This document shows positions 33,506 to 46,436 of a DNA stretch of 64,000 bases, piece after piece. Position numbers and translations under genes: made by a program. Under the pieces are notes generated by a model. That model saw nothing but the letters and a program-made list of their open reading frames with translations. It was not told the origin of the DNA and ran no database searches. Source of the stretch: Luidia sarsii (Eukaryota > Echinodermata > Asteroidea > Paxillosida > Luidiidae); contig OX465113.1 of the NCBI GenBank assembly GCA_949987565.1, forward strand, positions 7,128,551-7,192,550, read 5' to 3'. Each line of letters opens with the position of its first letter. The first letter of the stretch is position 1.

Positions 33506-36500
33506 GGACTGCTGAACTGATTTGCACGGACGATTCTTCGTTTACAGAAAACATTTTTTTCAGAAAAAAAGGTCCCTGATTTTCTTTAAAATGATCTTCT
33601 AGTGTCTCCTAAGACTAATGAGAGATTTGGATGAACGATTGTACGTTTCGACTTATTTAATTTTTGATAAAAAAACTCGCTCAGATTTCCTTTCAAAAGA
33701 TTTTTTTAGTGTGTTTTAAGACTCCTACCTGATTAACACTAACGATTGTTGTTTCCAAAAAGATAGAAAAAAATACTCAGATTTCCTCTACAGTGTTTTC
33801 CTACACTCTTCTCTGACTGCTGAACTGCTTTCGACAATTGATTCTTTGTTTAAGAAAAAAAAATGTTTTCCGAAAAAGTCTCCGATATCCGTCAAAATGA
33901 TCTCCGAGTCTCCACTTGGACTGCTGAACTGATTTGCACGGACGATTCTTCGTTTACAGAAAACACTTTTTTCAGAAAAAAAGTCCCTGATTTTCTTTAA
34001 AATGATCTTCTAGTGTCTCCTAAGACTAATGAGAGATTTGGATGAACGATTGTACGTTTCGACTTATTTAATTTTTGATAAAAAAACTCGCTCAGATTTC
34101 CTTTCAAAAGATTTTTTTAGTGTGTTTTAAGACTCCTACCTGATTAACACTAAAACTATTGTTGTTTCCAAAAAGATAGAAAAAAATACTCAGATTTCCT
34201 CTACAGTGTTTTCCTACACTCTTCTCTGACTGCTGAACTGCTTTGGACAATTGATTCTTTGTTTAAGAAAAAAAAATGTTTTCCGAAAAAGTCTCCGATA
34301 TCCGTCAAAATGATCTCCGAGTCTCCACTTGGACTGCTGAACTGATTTGCACGGACGATTCTTCGTTTACAGAAAACATTTTTTTCAGAAAAAAAGTCCC
34401 TGATTTTCTTTCAAATTATCTTGTAGTGTCTCCTAAGACTAATGAGAGATTTGGATGAACGATTGTACGTTTCGAATTATTTAATTTTTGATAAAAAAAC
34501 TCGCTCAGATTTCCTTTCAAAAGATTTCTTGGTGTTTTTAAAGACTCCTACCTGATTAACACTAAGTATTGTCGTTTCCAAAAAGAAAGAAAAAAAATCA
34601 GATTTCCTCTGGAGTGTTTTCCTACACTCTTCTCGGACTGCTGAACTTATTTCGACAATTGGTTCCTTGTTTAAGAAAAAATAATGTTTTCTGAAAAAGT
34701 CTCTGATATCTGTCAAAATGATCTCCGAGTCTCCACTAGGACTGCTGAACTGATTTGCACGGACGATTCTTCGTTTACAGAAAACATTTCTTTTCAGAAA
34801 AAAAAGTCCCTAATATTCTTTAAAATGATCTTCTAGTGTCTCCTAAGACTAATGAGAGATTTGGATGAACGATTGTACGTTTCGAATTATTTAAGTTTTT
34901 ATGAAAAAACCGCTCAGATTTCCTTTCAAAAGATTTTTTTAGTGTGTTTTAAGACTCCTACCTGATTAACACTAACGATTGTTGTTTCCAAAAAGATAGA
35001 AAAAAATACTCAGATTTCCTCTGGAGTGTTTTCCTACACGTTTTCTCGGACTGCTGAACTGCTTTCGACAATTGATTCTTTGTTTAAGAAAAAAAAATGT
35101 TTTCCGAAAAAGTCTCCAATATCCGTCAAAATGATCTCCGAGTCTCCCCTAGGACTGCTGAACTGATTTGCACGGACGATTCTTCGTTTACAGAAAACAT
35201 TTTTTTCAGAAAAAAAGGTCCCTGATTTTCTTTAAAATGATCTTCTAGTGTCTCCTAAGACTAATGAGAGATTTGGATGAACGATTGTACGTTTCGAATT
35301 ATTTAATTTTTGATAAAAAAACTCGCTCAGATTTCCTTTCAAAAGATTGTTTTAGTTTGTTTTAAGACTCCTACCTGATTAACACTAACGATTGTTTTTT
35401 TCCAAAAAGAAAGAAAAAAATCAGATTTCCTTTAGAGTGTTTTCCTACAACTCCTCTCGGACTGCTGAACTGCTTTCGACAAATGATTCTTTGTTTAAGA
35501 AAAAATAATGTTTTCCGGAAAAATCTCCGATTTCCTTCAAAAATGATATCCTAGTCTCCCCCAAGGACTGCTGAACTGATTTGCACGGACGATTCTTCGT
35601 TTACAAAAAACATTTTTTTCAGAAAAAAAGGTCCCTGATTTTCTTTAAAATGCTTTTCTAGTGTCTCCTACGACTAATGAGAGATTTGGATGAACGATTG
35701 TACGTTTCGAATTATTTAATTTTTGATGAAAAGACCGCTCAGATTTCCTTTCAAAAGATTTCTTGGTGTTTTTAAAGACTCCTACCTGATTAACACTAAG
35801 TACTGGTTGTTTCCAAAAAGAAAGTAAAACAAAATCAGATTTGTTCTGGAGTGTTTTCCTTCACTCTTCTCGGACTGCTGAACTTATTTCGTCAATTGAT
35901 TCTTTGTTTAAGAAAAAATATTGTTACCCGAAAAAGTCTCCGATAGCCGTCAACATGATCTCCGAGTCTCCCCTAGGACTGCTAAAGTGATTTCCACGGA
36001 AGAATCTTTGTTTACAGAAAAAAAATCAGAAAAAGTCTCCGATTTTCCTGAAATTGATCTCGTAGAGTCTACTAAGACTAATGGGAGATTTGAACGAACG
36101 ATATTACGTTTCGAAGTGTTTTATTTCAGGTGAAAAAACCCTCAGATTTCAGTCAAAAATATTTCTGTGTTCAATAAAGCAAACCTAAACTGATTCGGAC
36201 TAATGATTGATGTTTTAAGAAAAAAATAAAAATAGAAGTAAAATCTTCAGAAATCCTCTACACTGATATTCTTGATTCCTTTTGGACTGCTGAACCGATT
36301 TCGACAAAAAATTGTGTTCCGGAAAATTCTCCGATTTCCTTCAAAAATGATATCCTAGTCTCCCCAAGGACTGCTGAACTGATTTGCACGGACGATTCTT
36401 CGTTTACAGAAAATTTTGTCAGAAAAAAAGGTCCCGATTTTCTTTTAAATATCTTCCAGAGTCTCCTAAGACTAATTGAGAGATTTGGATGAACGATTGT

Positions 36501-39500
36501 ACGTTTCGAATTATTTAAGTTTTTATGAAAAAAACGCTCAGATTTCCTTTCAAAAGATTTTTTTAGTGTGTTTTAAGACTCCTACCTGATTAACACCAAC
36601 GATTGTTGTTTCCAAAAAGATAGAAACAAATACTCAGACTTCCTTTACAGTGTTTTCCTACACTCTTCTCTGACTGCTGAACTGCTTTCGACAATTGATT
36701 CTTTGTTTAAGAAAAAAAAATGTTTTCCGAAAAAGTCTCCGATATCCGTCAAAATGATCTCCGAGTCTCCACTTGGACTGCTGAACTGATTTGCACGGAC
36801 GATTCTTCGTTTACAGAAAACCTTTTTATTTTCAGAAAAAAAAGTCCCTAATATTCTTTAAAATGATCTTCTAGTGTCTCCTAAGACTAATGAGAGATTT
36901 GGATGAACGATTGTACGTTTCGAATTATTTAATTTTTGATAAAAAAACTCGCTCAGATTTCCTTTCAAAAGATGTTTTTAGTGTGTTTTAAGACTCCTAC
37001 CTGATTAACACTAACGATTGTTGTTTCCAAAAAGATAAAAAAAAATACTCAGATTTCCTCTACAGTGTTTTCCTACACTCTTCTCTGACTGCTGAACTGC
37101 TTTGGACAATTGATTCTTTGTTTAAGAAAAAAAAATGTTTTCCGAAAAAGTCTCCGATATCCGTCAAAATGATCTCCGAGTCTCCACTTGGACTGCTGAA
37201 CTGATTTGCACGGACGATTCTTCGTTTACAGAAAACATTTTTTTCAGAAAAAAAGTCCCTGATTTTCTTTCAAATTATCTTGTAGTGTCTCCTAAGACTA
37301 ACGAGAGATTTGGATGAACGAGTGTACGTTTCGAATTATTTAATTTTTGATAAAAAAACTCGCTCAGATTTCCTTTCAAAAGATTTTTTTAGTGTGTTTT
37401 AAGACTCCTACCTGATTTAACACTAACGATTGGTTGTTTCCAAAAAGAAAGAATAAAAATCAGATTTCCTTTAGAGTGTTTTCCTACAACTCCTCTCGGA
37501 CTGCTGAACTGCTTTCGACAAATGATTCTTTGTTTAAGAAAAAATAATGTTTTCCGGAAAAATCTCCGATTTCCTTCAAAAATGATATCCTAGTCTCCCC
37601 CAAGGACTGCTGAACTGATTTGCACGGACGATTCTTCGTTTACAGAAAACATTTTTTTCAGAAAAAAAGGTCCCTGATTTTCTTTAAAATGATCTTCTAG
37701 TGTCTCCTAAGACTAATGAGAGATTTGGAAGAACGATTGTACGTTTCGAATTACTTAATTTTTGATGAAACAACCGCTCAGATTTCCTTTCAAAAGATTT
37801 CTTGGTGATGTTTAAGACTCCTACCTGATTAACACTAACGATTGTTGTTTCCAAAAAGATAGAAAAAAATACTCAGATTTTCTCTAGTGTTTTCCTACAC
37901 TCTTCTCGGACTGCTGAACTGCTTTCGACAATTGATTCTTTGTTTAAGAAAAAAAAATGTTTTCCGGAAAAATCTCCGATTCCCTTCAAAAATGATATCC
38001 TAGTCTCCCCAAGGACTGCTGAACTGATTTCCACGGAAGAATCTTTGTTTACAGAAAAAAATCAGAAAAAATCTCCGATTTTCCTGAAATTGATCGCGTA
38101 GAGTCTACTAAGACTAATGGGAGATTTGAACGAACGATATTACGTTTCAAAGTGTTTTATTTCAGGTGAAAAAACCTCAGATTTCAGTCAAAAATATTTC
38201 TGTGTTCAATAAAGCAAACCTATACTGTTACGGACAAATGATTGGTGTTTTAAGAAAAAAATTAAAATAAAAGTAAAATCTTTAGAAAGCCTCTACACTG
38301 ATATTCTTGATTCCTTTTGGACTGCTGAACCGATTTCGACAAAAGAAATGTGTTCCGGGAAAATCTCCGATTTCCTTCAAAAATGATATCCTAGTCTCCC
38401 CAAGGACTGCTGAACTGATTTGCACGGACGATTCTTCGTTTACAGAAAACATTTTTTTTCAGAAAAAAAGGTCCCTGATTTTCTTTAAAATGATCTTCTA
38501 GTGTCTCCTAAGACTAATGAGAGATTTGGATGAACGATTGAACGTTTCGACTTATTTAATTTTTGATAAAAAAACTCGCTCAGATTTCCTTTCAAAAGAT
38601 TACTAGGTGTTTTTAAAGACTCCTACCTGATTAACACTAAGTATTGTCGTTTCCAAAAAGAAAGAAAAAAAATCAGATTTCCTCTGGAGTGTTTTCCTAC
38701 ACTCTTCTCGGACTGCTGAACTTATTTCGACAATTGGTTCTTTGTTTAAGAAAAAATAATGTTTTCTGAAAAAGTCTCTGATATCCGTCAAAATGATGTC
38801 CGAGTCTCCACTAGGACTGCTGAACTGATTTGCACGGACGATTCTTCGTTTACAGAAAACATTTCTTTTCAGAAAAAAAAGTCCCTAATATTCTTTAAAA
38901 TGATCTTCTAGTGTCTCCTAAGACTAATGAGAGATTTGGATGAACGATTGTACGTTTCGAATTATTTAATTTTTGATAAAAAAACTCGATCAGATTTCCT
39001 TTCAAAAGATTTTTTTAGTGTGTTTTAAGACTCCTACCTGATTAACACTAACGATTGTTTTTTTCCAAAAAGAAAGAAAAAAAATCAGATTTCCTTTAGA
39101 GTGTTTTCCTACAACTCCTCTCGGACTGCTGAACTGCTTTCGACAAATGATTCTTTGTTTAAGAAAAAATAATGTTTTCCGGAAAAATCTCCGATTTCCT
39201 TCAAAAATGATATCCTAGTCTCCCCCAAGGACTGCTGAACTGATTTGCACGGGAAAATCTTTGTTTACAGAAAAAAATAAGAAAAAGTCTCCGATTTTCC
39301 AGAAATTGATCGCGTAGAGTCTACTAATGGGAGATTTGACTCCTACCTGATTAACACTAAGTACTGGTTGTTTCCGAAAAGAAAGTAAAAAAAAATCAGA
39401 TTTTTTCTGGAGTGTTTTCCTTCACTCTTCTCGGACTGCTGAACTTATTTCGTCAATTGATTCTTTGTTTAAGAAAAATAATTGTTACCCGAAAAAGTCT

Positions 39501-40267
39501 CCGATAGCCGTCAACATGATCTCCGAGTCTCCCCTAGGACTGCTAAAGTGATTTCCACGGAAGAATCTTTGTTTACAGAAAAAAATAAGAAAAAGTCTCC
39601 GATTTTCCAGAAATTGATCGCGTAGAGTCTACTAATGGGAGATTTGAACGAACGATATTACGTTTCGAAGTGTTTAATTTCAGGTGAAAAAACCCTCAGA
39701 TTTCAGTCAAAAATATTTCTGTGTTAAATAAAGCAAACCTAAACTGATTCGGACTAATGATTGGTGTTTTCAGAAAAAAATAAAAATAAAAGTAAAATCT
39801 TCAGAAATCCTCTACACTGGTATTCTTGATTCCTTTTGGACTGCTGAACCGATTTCGACAAAAAAATTGTGTTCCGGAAAATTCTCCGATTTCCTTCAAA
39901 AATGATATCCTAGTCTCCCCAAGGACTGCTGAACTTGATTTGCACGGACGATTTTTCGTTTACAGAAAATTTTGTCAGAAAAAAAAGGTCCCGATTTTTA
40001 AAAAAATATCTTCTAGAGTCGCCTAAGACGAATGCGAGATTTTGATGAACGATTGTACGTTTCAAATCATTTAAGTTTTTATGAAAAAACCGCTCAGATT
40101 TCCTTTCAAAAGATTTCTTTGTGTTTTTTAAGACTCCTACCTGATTAACTAACGTTTATTTTTTCCAAAAAGAAAGAAACAAAATACTCAGATTTCCTCT
40201 ACGGTGTTTTCCTACACTCTTCTGGGACTGCTGAACTTATTTCGACAATTGATTCGACAATTGACGT

Positions 40268-41370
40268 CTCGACAATTCAAAATTCGTGGAGTCTTATAAA
40301 TTATTCCCTCTAGCGCATATCTCTCGTCCTTCTTTCACCAGCTTCTTCCTCTGTCTTGGTCCATCATCAACGTAGAAGATCTCTTTATGAAGCTTGCTGC
40401 TAGTGGGATTTCATCTTCATGCTCTGTTGCCAGGTGTTTCAGGCCATAATTGGCACAACCTGGAGATGAGGCCGCCCCAAACTCTTGAGGGTCTGTAGAT
40501 GCATCTCAATTCTCCCACCATAGGAACCGTAGGTAGTCACGGTCCTCCTCATGTACAAGGAACTGATGAAACATATGTTAAATGTAACACATGATCTGTA
40601 AAGGATGTTCTCGGAAGCGGCACAAAACCCCAATCAAGCTGTTTGTCATATCTGGTCCTGTTAGGAGATGGCCATTCAGTGAAATCCCGGCATGGCGTGC
40701 AGAACAGTCAAACACGACTCTAATCTTTTCCGGGCTTGTGTATCAACACTCCAGACCAATCCTTCTTCTCCTTGGTTCTCGACCTTTTCAGCGTCTCCCT
40801 TGGCGATGACATCCATCATGAATTCTGAATGGTACTTTGCATCTGTTTTGAACTTCTTGCTCAGATGATTGAGTCGAACGGCAGCAGTTCTCTTGTTGTT
40901 CGGCAGCATGGGCCTTCTGTCCCTGAAGGGAAGTGCCATGCCGTAGTGACCGCTACTCGTCTGGTGGATGCTATTCTCTGGAATATTGAGAAAATTGATA
41001 TCTTCTTGAGACAGTCTTCTCCGTATGGCCCTTTTCAGAAAAATCTGACTCTAAGGCTCTGATTATGCTCGAAGGGGATATGCATGGGGCTTTCTTCACA
41101 GAGACTCGATGGCAAATGCTGGTGGTGAATTTATTAGCACATGGCTCGTCCTACCCAATTATGGTCCAGCTGAGATCGGTTTTTACCGCATAAGGTTCCT
41201 TGTCTGATCCCACTATGGTTTGTCTTGGGGCCAACGCTTTGGGACAGTTGTATCCAATGAGCATGCCCACCTTACAGGCTTGTAGAGGTGCCATCTCATG
41301 AATGATTCTTTGAAGATGTGTCCATCTTCTTGCGGTGTCGGCGGTCGGAACATGCGACTTGTTCACTTGG
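40268..41370 (-). pseudogene. BEL/Pao pol, A17 segment and RT start
   Basis: Remnants read WTHLQRIIHEMAPLQACKVG, GYNCPKALAPRQTIVG and KTDLSWTIIG (A17 segment). RT remnants follow: [51 protein letters not shown] and DYLRFLWW. The polymerase palm active site, RNase H and integrase are missing beyond the satellite junction. Confidence 0.8.
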
Positions 41371-41375
41371 ATGAA

Positions 41376-42077
41376 TTATCTCTTGTACGACCGTTGGATC
41401 TTAATTCTGTTAATTGAAGACACCCCTTTTACTATCAAAATGGAGACTGTGCTGCACTCTATCATGGAAGAGGCTGAGGTCATGGTGGACAGCTTCAGAC
41501 GGACTGGCTCACCACGAGCCGATATGGATCTTGCAATGTCGTCCACTATGAATATGCTGTCACTTTGGGTGTCTAACAGAGCAAAGGTAAGTACTTCTTT
41601 AGAAGGAGTTTCTGTGGACGACACCCACACTGGAACTATCATTGAGGTTCCCTTCGCATCGCATTGTTGTACTCCGCAATACAGTGTCGTTACCGCTTTG
41701 GTTTCATTTGGTGACTTCTCTTGGATTGGATTGGAAGTATCACTCTCTAGTGCACTGTTATACAGGATCGTCGGGTGCCTTCTTTTACACTTGTTGCAGT
41801 TGAGTATTTTATCACATTCTTTGGACAAATGCCCCTTCTTCAAACAGCCAAAGCATAATCTGTTTCCGTGTACGAACTTTTGTCTGCCCGTCAACTGCAT
41901 CTTCTCAAAGCCAGGACATTGGCTGATATGGTGGTCTGTTGCCAGGCAGTACTGGTAGGGTTTGGGCTGGAACGGCCTGGGAGGCTGGCTTTCCATGGGC
42001 TTCATGTGAACTTCCTTTGAGCGATCGACTTGCCCTCTGCTTCGGTTCGGTTTCCTTCTTTCCATGACCTTAGTCAT
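41376..42077 (-). pseudogene. BEL/Pao zinc knuckles and aspartic protease
   Basis: A 234-codon open stretch. It has CLATDHHISQC and CFGCLKKGHLSKEC (CCHC-type knuckles for nucleic-acid binding), then LTFALLDTQSDSIFI, the protease active-site segment. The usual DTGSD is DTQSD here, replacing the active-site glycine, so protease activity is doubtful. The stretch ends in a stop 14 codons after KGVSS. Confidence 0.8.
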
Positions 42078-42089
42078 GACCTTAGTCTG

Positions 42090-42751
42090 TACCGAAGGTA
42101 TCTGCTCCCTTCAGTGAGTGCAACGACGAGATGGGGTTGCATGCGTGGGCCTCCTTGCGTACGAACTCAACAATTCCTGCTTGAAACTGGGATAGTTGCC
42201 CGTCTCATCCAACTGGTTTGTTACTTGTCGGTTCCAGCGGCCTGCAGCCCTATCGGGTAACTTTGTGTTTAGATGCCGGTTTTTCTATTAGTCATCTAGT
42301 ATCTTCAGTGTAGAACTTTGAAAGTAGCGTCATTGCATGCTTTCAGAAAATCTGCTAATTGTTGAAAGCCGCTGGCAATCTTTGTGTTTATCTTCGGCCA
42401 GCTCTTAAGTTTGTCTCTGAAGGCTTTCTGTACTTTGAAAGGGTGGCCATATCGCTCTTCAAGCAGTTTCCAAAGCTCGATCATAGGACTCGTTGGAGGT
42501 GTTATAGAAGAAGCCTTGTAATGCCTTCAGTGCTTCACCTTCCAAGTATCTCTTGACCCTTTCGGCTGATGAGATGGCCTTTGATTCGATGAGTGTTTTG
42601 AAACTCGTCTTCTCCTCCACATAGCGGATGGCGTCCCCTGTGAACACAGACTTGGCTCTGGAGGAGGTAATTTGTGGAGTGCCATGCAGTCTTGCAGACC
42701 TTTGACCAGAGCTGCTCGTTGACCATCTTCGGATACCTTTGGTCGGGACAT
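42090..42751 (-). pseudogene. BEL/Pao gag, frameshifted
   Basis: From ATG at 42751 the remnants read FKTLIESKAISSAERVKRYL and EGEALKALQGFFY, then ALETAWKLLEERYGHPFKVQ, SWPKIN and LPDRAAGRWNRQV. This is the Pao-type gag capsid region, which assembles the intracellular particle. At least two frame changes, so no continuous product. Confidence 0.75.
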
Positions 42752-42955
42752 CGTGAGATCTAACATAATACAATAACAATAAACACACATCATGAGAATA
42801 GATTTCAACAATTCAAATACTATTTGATGTATAGCAAGATTCACGTTATGAAAATCGCACTGGCGACTCAACCTTAATCCATAGCAACTTGATCATGTGC
42901 ATGGTGAGTTCACTAAATGAACACAAAGTTTGATTTTACATTCCATTCAAGGAGA

Positions 42956-43150
42956 ATGAAACCCAGAGAAAAAATGTTGGCTCATCTGATTGGACGTTTA
43001 AAGAACCTACAATTACCTATGTGCTACTCACCTACGAGTTTCATAGAGGGAAAAATCATGGAATTCGGTTGTCGAATTCGCGTTCCCGCAAACCGCCACT
43101 GCGGGGGGTATGACATAAAGACGGGCAACTCCCGCATAGGCCCGGACACG
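42956..43150 (+). repeat. Repeat family D fragment
   Basis: Shares TTGGCTCATCTGATTGG, ACAATTACCTATGTGCTACT and GAGTTTCATAGAGGGAAAAA with 61532-61640 and, reversed, 62540-62757. In the last location the same sequence precedes a THAP-domain frame, so family D is probably the 5' region of a THAP-containing transposon. Confidence 0.7.
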
Positions 43151-43403
43151 TAATTTTTTTCCAGGATGGGAAAGGCCACAATTAAAATAAACGCGCGCTA
43201 TCATGGTTGCATTTTATCCAGACATGGTGAAATATTCATGTAAATGTTGCGCACTGACATCTTTATAGCGGTGCACGCTTGTGGTGTAGTAGTACACGCT
43301 TGTGGTGTAGTATACATGTAGTAAGTATACACTAGTTACCGGTACATTATGTAGGCATACACACACGACATGTATACTATGTACGAACAGTACATGTACT
43401 GTA
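43151..43403. other. Unannotated interval
   Basis: GTGGTGTAGTA duplicated at 43271/43295 and ACATGTAC words near 43390. No gene seen. Confidence 0.5.
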
Positions 43404-44460
43404 TCCTCCAATAACCGGTTTTCGACGATATAAGGACTTTTCTTCAAACTGAACAATGTGGACGAAAGTATCACACTAAAAGAGGTCTCAGTCACTTTCT
43501 CCACACCACAGACTATTCGAATAATCATAGAGAAGGTTGATCAAGCCTGTCACTTTCGTAAGATTACCCGGTTTTGTTGACGTCCGCGGCGCACCGCGCA
43601 GTAAGCATCGTCACCTATTTTCGTCGGTGGTGTTTAGTAAGGTGTCCCAGTGCAGCCAAACGCAAAATAAATTCTTAAAAAAAGCTTTGTGGCACTGTAA
43701 AATTCTTCCCTGTATGTTTTTTTTGTGTTCATCTTTGCGGGTTTTTTTTCGACACTGCTTCTAACACTTTCCTCAAATCATTAATAATTTATGTTTAAAA
43801 CGTATTGGTCTGGTTGATGTCTTCATTTGTGACGTTTAAAACAACTCCACAATCCTGTTTCTCACTGCTTCTTCAGTTATGACCTTTCCCAATGTCACTC
43901 CAGAGACACATTCCCTCCTTCTTGGTACTTTCTCTAGCTGTCCTTTTATTTTTTCCATTTTTTAATAAAAGCCTATTGGACCATGTTACTTTTTGTCTTT
44001 AAATAATAATAAAAAATATATTTGAAAAAACTATATAAGCGAGACGCCCTTTGGGAGCCTCCATAGTTTTTACCCAGAGCGGACTGCCTCAAGTTGCGTG
44101 ATATATATTTTTTCTTCGTATGTTCATGGAGGCTCCTCTACCTCCACGGTATGTTGGGGTTTGTTATGGTACACTCAGATTTTTTTAAGACCAACACTAA
44201 AGAAAAACTGGAGCTTCGAAGCAACTGCCAATTTTGTACCTAGGGAAATAGACCCCAAAAGAGCAACCTTTTGAATCACACGAGTTTGGCCTACTGGAAA
44301 AGCCTTAACTTTCCACATTTTCGGTGACGGACAAGAGCAGGAAACCAACTGGAAGATACGAAGTCTGAGATCGTTATTCGGAGTTGTTTTCATCGTGCGA
44401 TGTGAGTTAGAAGGCTAAGCGTCGAAAATGTGTACCGTCGAAAACGGGGGTTCCCACGAT
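43404..44460. repeat. 1 kb repeat family B, copy 2
   Basis: Collinear with 15464-16493. The main difference is a ~30 bp insertion near 44122-44155 carrying TGGAGGCTCCTCTACC. Both ends are preserved (CCAATAACCGGTTTTCGACG; TCGAAAACGGGGGTTCCC). Confidence 0.85.
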
Positions 44461-44989
44461 ATATGTGTATTGGAGTACAGTGTGTAAAATGGTTGTGAGC
44501 CTATGGATGTCAAGCAAATATTAAGGTCTTCAAAGCAATAATCTTCTATTGGGAATTTTTGAGATCAACAGGGAGATTTGTTGCATCCGCTACAATATGA
44601 CACTGTTAATTGTTATATGAATCTGTTAAAACTACTGTAAGCTTGTAGTTTTTGCCCCAGAAAATACTCTAGCACACGTCCGTATACAAGTGCATATACA
44701 TGTTCAAAGGAAATAATAAGCTATGAATGCGCATCATATAATCAACTTCAAAAACAATGATATAGATTTGGATTCAAACTACAACAGTTCAGCTTTTCCC
44801 ATTGGCCATGTTTAAACTGTTAAGTTGTCAGTGATAAGAACATGTACGAGTATTATGTAAGTCAAGTGTATACACAATTAAAATTTTGTAACGATTAATG
44901 TGGTTTAAACTAATTTTGTTCTATTCTCTCACTAACATTTAAACTATAATGCATTTTATGAGTTGTTACCATCAACATCTTCATCATCT
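44461..44989. other. Unannotated interval
   Basis: AT-rich, short frames only. It would be the 3' untranslated side of the candidate exon at 44990-45249 if that is real. No other signal seen. Confidence 0.4.
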
Positions 44990-45249
44990 TCACTTTTCAG
45001 TATCATCAGTTTCACCGCCACTCATTATTGTGGCTAATTTACATTCAGAAGAAAAGACTGTCTGACTATCTCTCCGTGACATGTTCCTCAATATCTGGAC
45101 AACATTTTTGCCAGCAGTTAGTTTAGATCCTTCATTGCCCTTGCTAAAACATCTCGGCGAAGAACATTTGTCTCTACGCGGACAAAGATCACATGAGTTG
45201 GAGGAGTATTCTTGGAACAGTCTTGGAACACCCTGGCCTACGCGAGAAC
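44990..45249 (-). CDS. Candidate terminal exon of an unknown Cys-containing protein
   Basis: On minus a strong acceptor (CCCCCTTATTTCTTACAG) ends at 45250. It is followed by 86 codons to a stop at 44990 that read GVPRLFQEYSSNSCDLCPRR, then DKCSSPRCF, then QILRNMSRRDSQTVF. The product has a C-x2-C-x5-C-x4-C cluster and a Glu/Asp-rich tail (GGETDDTEK). I recognise no family. It might be the last exon of a host gene extending to higher coordinates, or a relic. No upstream exon identified. Confidence 0.35.
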
Positions 45250-45499
45250 CTGTAAGAAATAAGGGGGAAAGGTCAGAATTAATTTGATGAAATAAGCATT
45301 CACAATCAACACCCCAAGATAATATTGTAGTGTGAACTACTTTCCTGTGATACATGTACGAGCAAACGTATACTGGTTTGTCTTTTGGGAGGGCATGAAA
45401 TGTCTTTGAAAAGTGAAATTGAGCAGTAAAACTATGTAAAAATGTCATGGTATTTATTCAGATTCTGTCGAAAGACTATATTAGGCAGGTTATATTGGC

Positions 45500-45724
45500 C
45501 CGGTAACTGCATTCTTCCAGCAAACGCTATTCTGCCGGTCCCTTACTCTGATTGTCAAACAGTTAGTCATTTATGTCGTTCCGGCCCTCTTGACTGAAAC
45601 GTTATTCGGGAATGACCTCAAGCAGAATAATCTTTCAGGGAAGAGATTCGGCAACACGTGATGACAATTGGACAATGAGGGACTAGCTGAATAGCATTTG
45701 CGGGAAGGATGCTGTTGCACGGTG
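45500..45724. mobile_element. ~225 bp foldback MITE
   Basis: The left arm GCAAACGCTATTCTGCCGGT, continuing to ATTGTCA (45503-45570), mirrors the right arm (45655-45722) with moderate divergence. No coding capacity. Confidence 0.65.
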
Positions 45725-46027
45725 AATATAACCGCAGGAAGATTCTTGACAACGTTGAAATTTATTAAGCCTAAGTTTTGTAATGTTTGTACTTTGTAGG
45801 TCTAATTCAGAACACAACTGTACTGGATATTTTTTGGATATTCCTGAATCCTAACACATCATACCATCATACATGGTGATACTTGTTGATAAATTCTGGT
45901 GGTGCTATTGAAGTAAAATCGTTCATGTCTAGTGCTAGTAAGTAGTAATACAACTAGTAGTACTACATCACATGTAAAATAGTTAACATACACGTACAGT
46001 ACACGTACATGTACATGTACGTGTATG
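45725..46027. other. Unannotated interval
   Basis: ACATGTAC/CACGTACA run at 45985-46027 abuts the next repeat. No gene seen. Confidence 0.5.
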
Positions 46028-46436
46028 ATCCAGTGGCCGGTTTTCGACGATATAAGGCCTTTTCTTTAAGCTGACCAATGTGAACGAAAGTATCACAATA
46101 AAAGAGGTCTCAATCACTTTTTCCACACCACATACTATTAGAATAATCATGTTGAATGTTGATCAAACCTGTCACTTCCGTAAGACTACCCGGCTTTGTT
46201 GATGTCCACGGCGCACCGCACAGTAATGAGTAAGCATCGTGACCTATTTTCTATGGTCACGAGTAAGGTGTCCCAGTACAGCCAAACACAAAATAAATTC
46301 TTAAAATAACTCAAATGCTGTGCTGTGATTTCTTCCCTGTACGTTTTTTGTTGTTCATCTTTCGCGGTTTTTTCGACACTGCTTCTAGTTACACTTTCCT
46401 CAAAACATTCATAATTTATGCTTGAAACTTATTGGT
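46028..46436. repeat. 1 kb repeat family B, copy 3 (5' part only)
   Basis: Matches the first ~400 bp of 15464-16493 with visible divergence (GGCCGGTTTTCGACGATATA, GGTGTCCCAGTACAGCC). It ends at TTATTGGTTTAC, where other sequence takes over. Confidence 0.8.

Larger units (their letters stand above)
27815..40262. repeat. 12.4 kb satellite array with higher-order repeat structure
   Basis: About thirty ~405 bp units. Each unit is four diverged ~95-106 bp monomers: A (CTGCTGAACTGCTTTCGACA), B (GAACTGATTTGCACGGACGA), C (TGAGAGATTTGGATGAACGA), D (CCTACCTGATTAACACTAAC). All share the pattern GACT...GATT...TTT...AGAAAAAA...TCTCCGAT...AAAATGAT. A variant block (GCAAACCTAAACTGATTCGG) appears once per longer period at about 28150, 30470, 32500, 36180, 38210 and 39740. 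The A+T-rich array has no coding logic; short frames in it recur only because the DNA recurs. Its borders meet a DIRS-like and a BEL/Pao remnant, each cut off by the array. Confidence 0.95.
40268..42751 (-). mobile_element. Truncated BEL/Pao LTR retrotransposon (gag-pol part)
   Basis: Minus-strand order: gag (42751 downward), two zinc knuckles, aspartic protease, A17-type conserved segment, start of reverse transcriptase; cut off by the satellite at about 40268. No LTR is recognised upstream of gag. Frames are broken in several places. Confidence 0.85.

Noticed and set aside
29646..38791. Recurring 60-70 codon frames in the satellite as a protein family
   Set aside because: They repeat because the DNA repeats; the unit length (about 405-408, varying) and indels do not preserve frame.
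27815..40262. CRISPR-like array
   Set aside because: Eukaryotic context; repeats are contiguous, long and diverged, with no unique spacers between short conserved repeats.
41335..41958. 207-codon plus-strand frame
   Set aside because: Antisense shadow of the BEL/Pao knuckle-protease region on minus.
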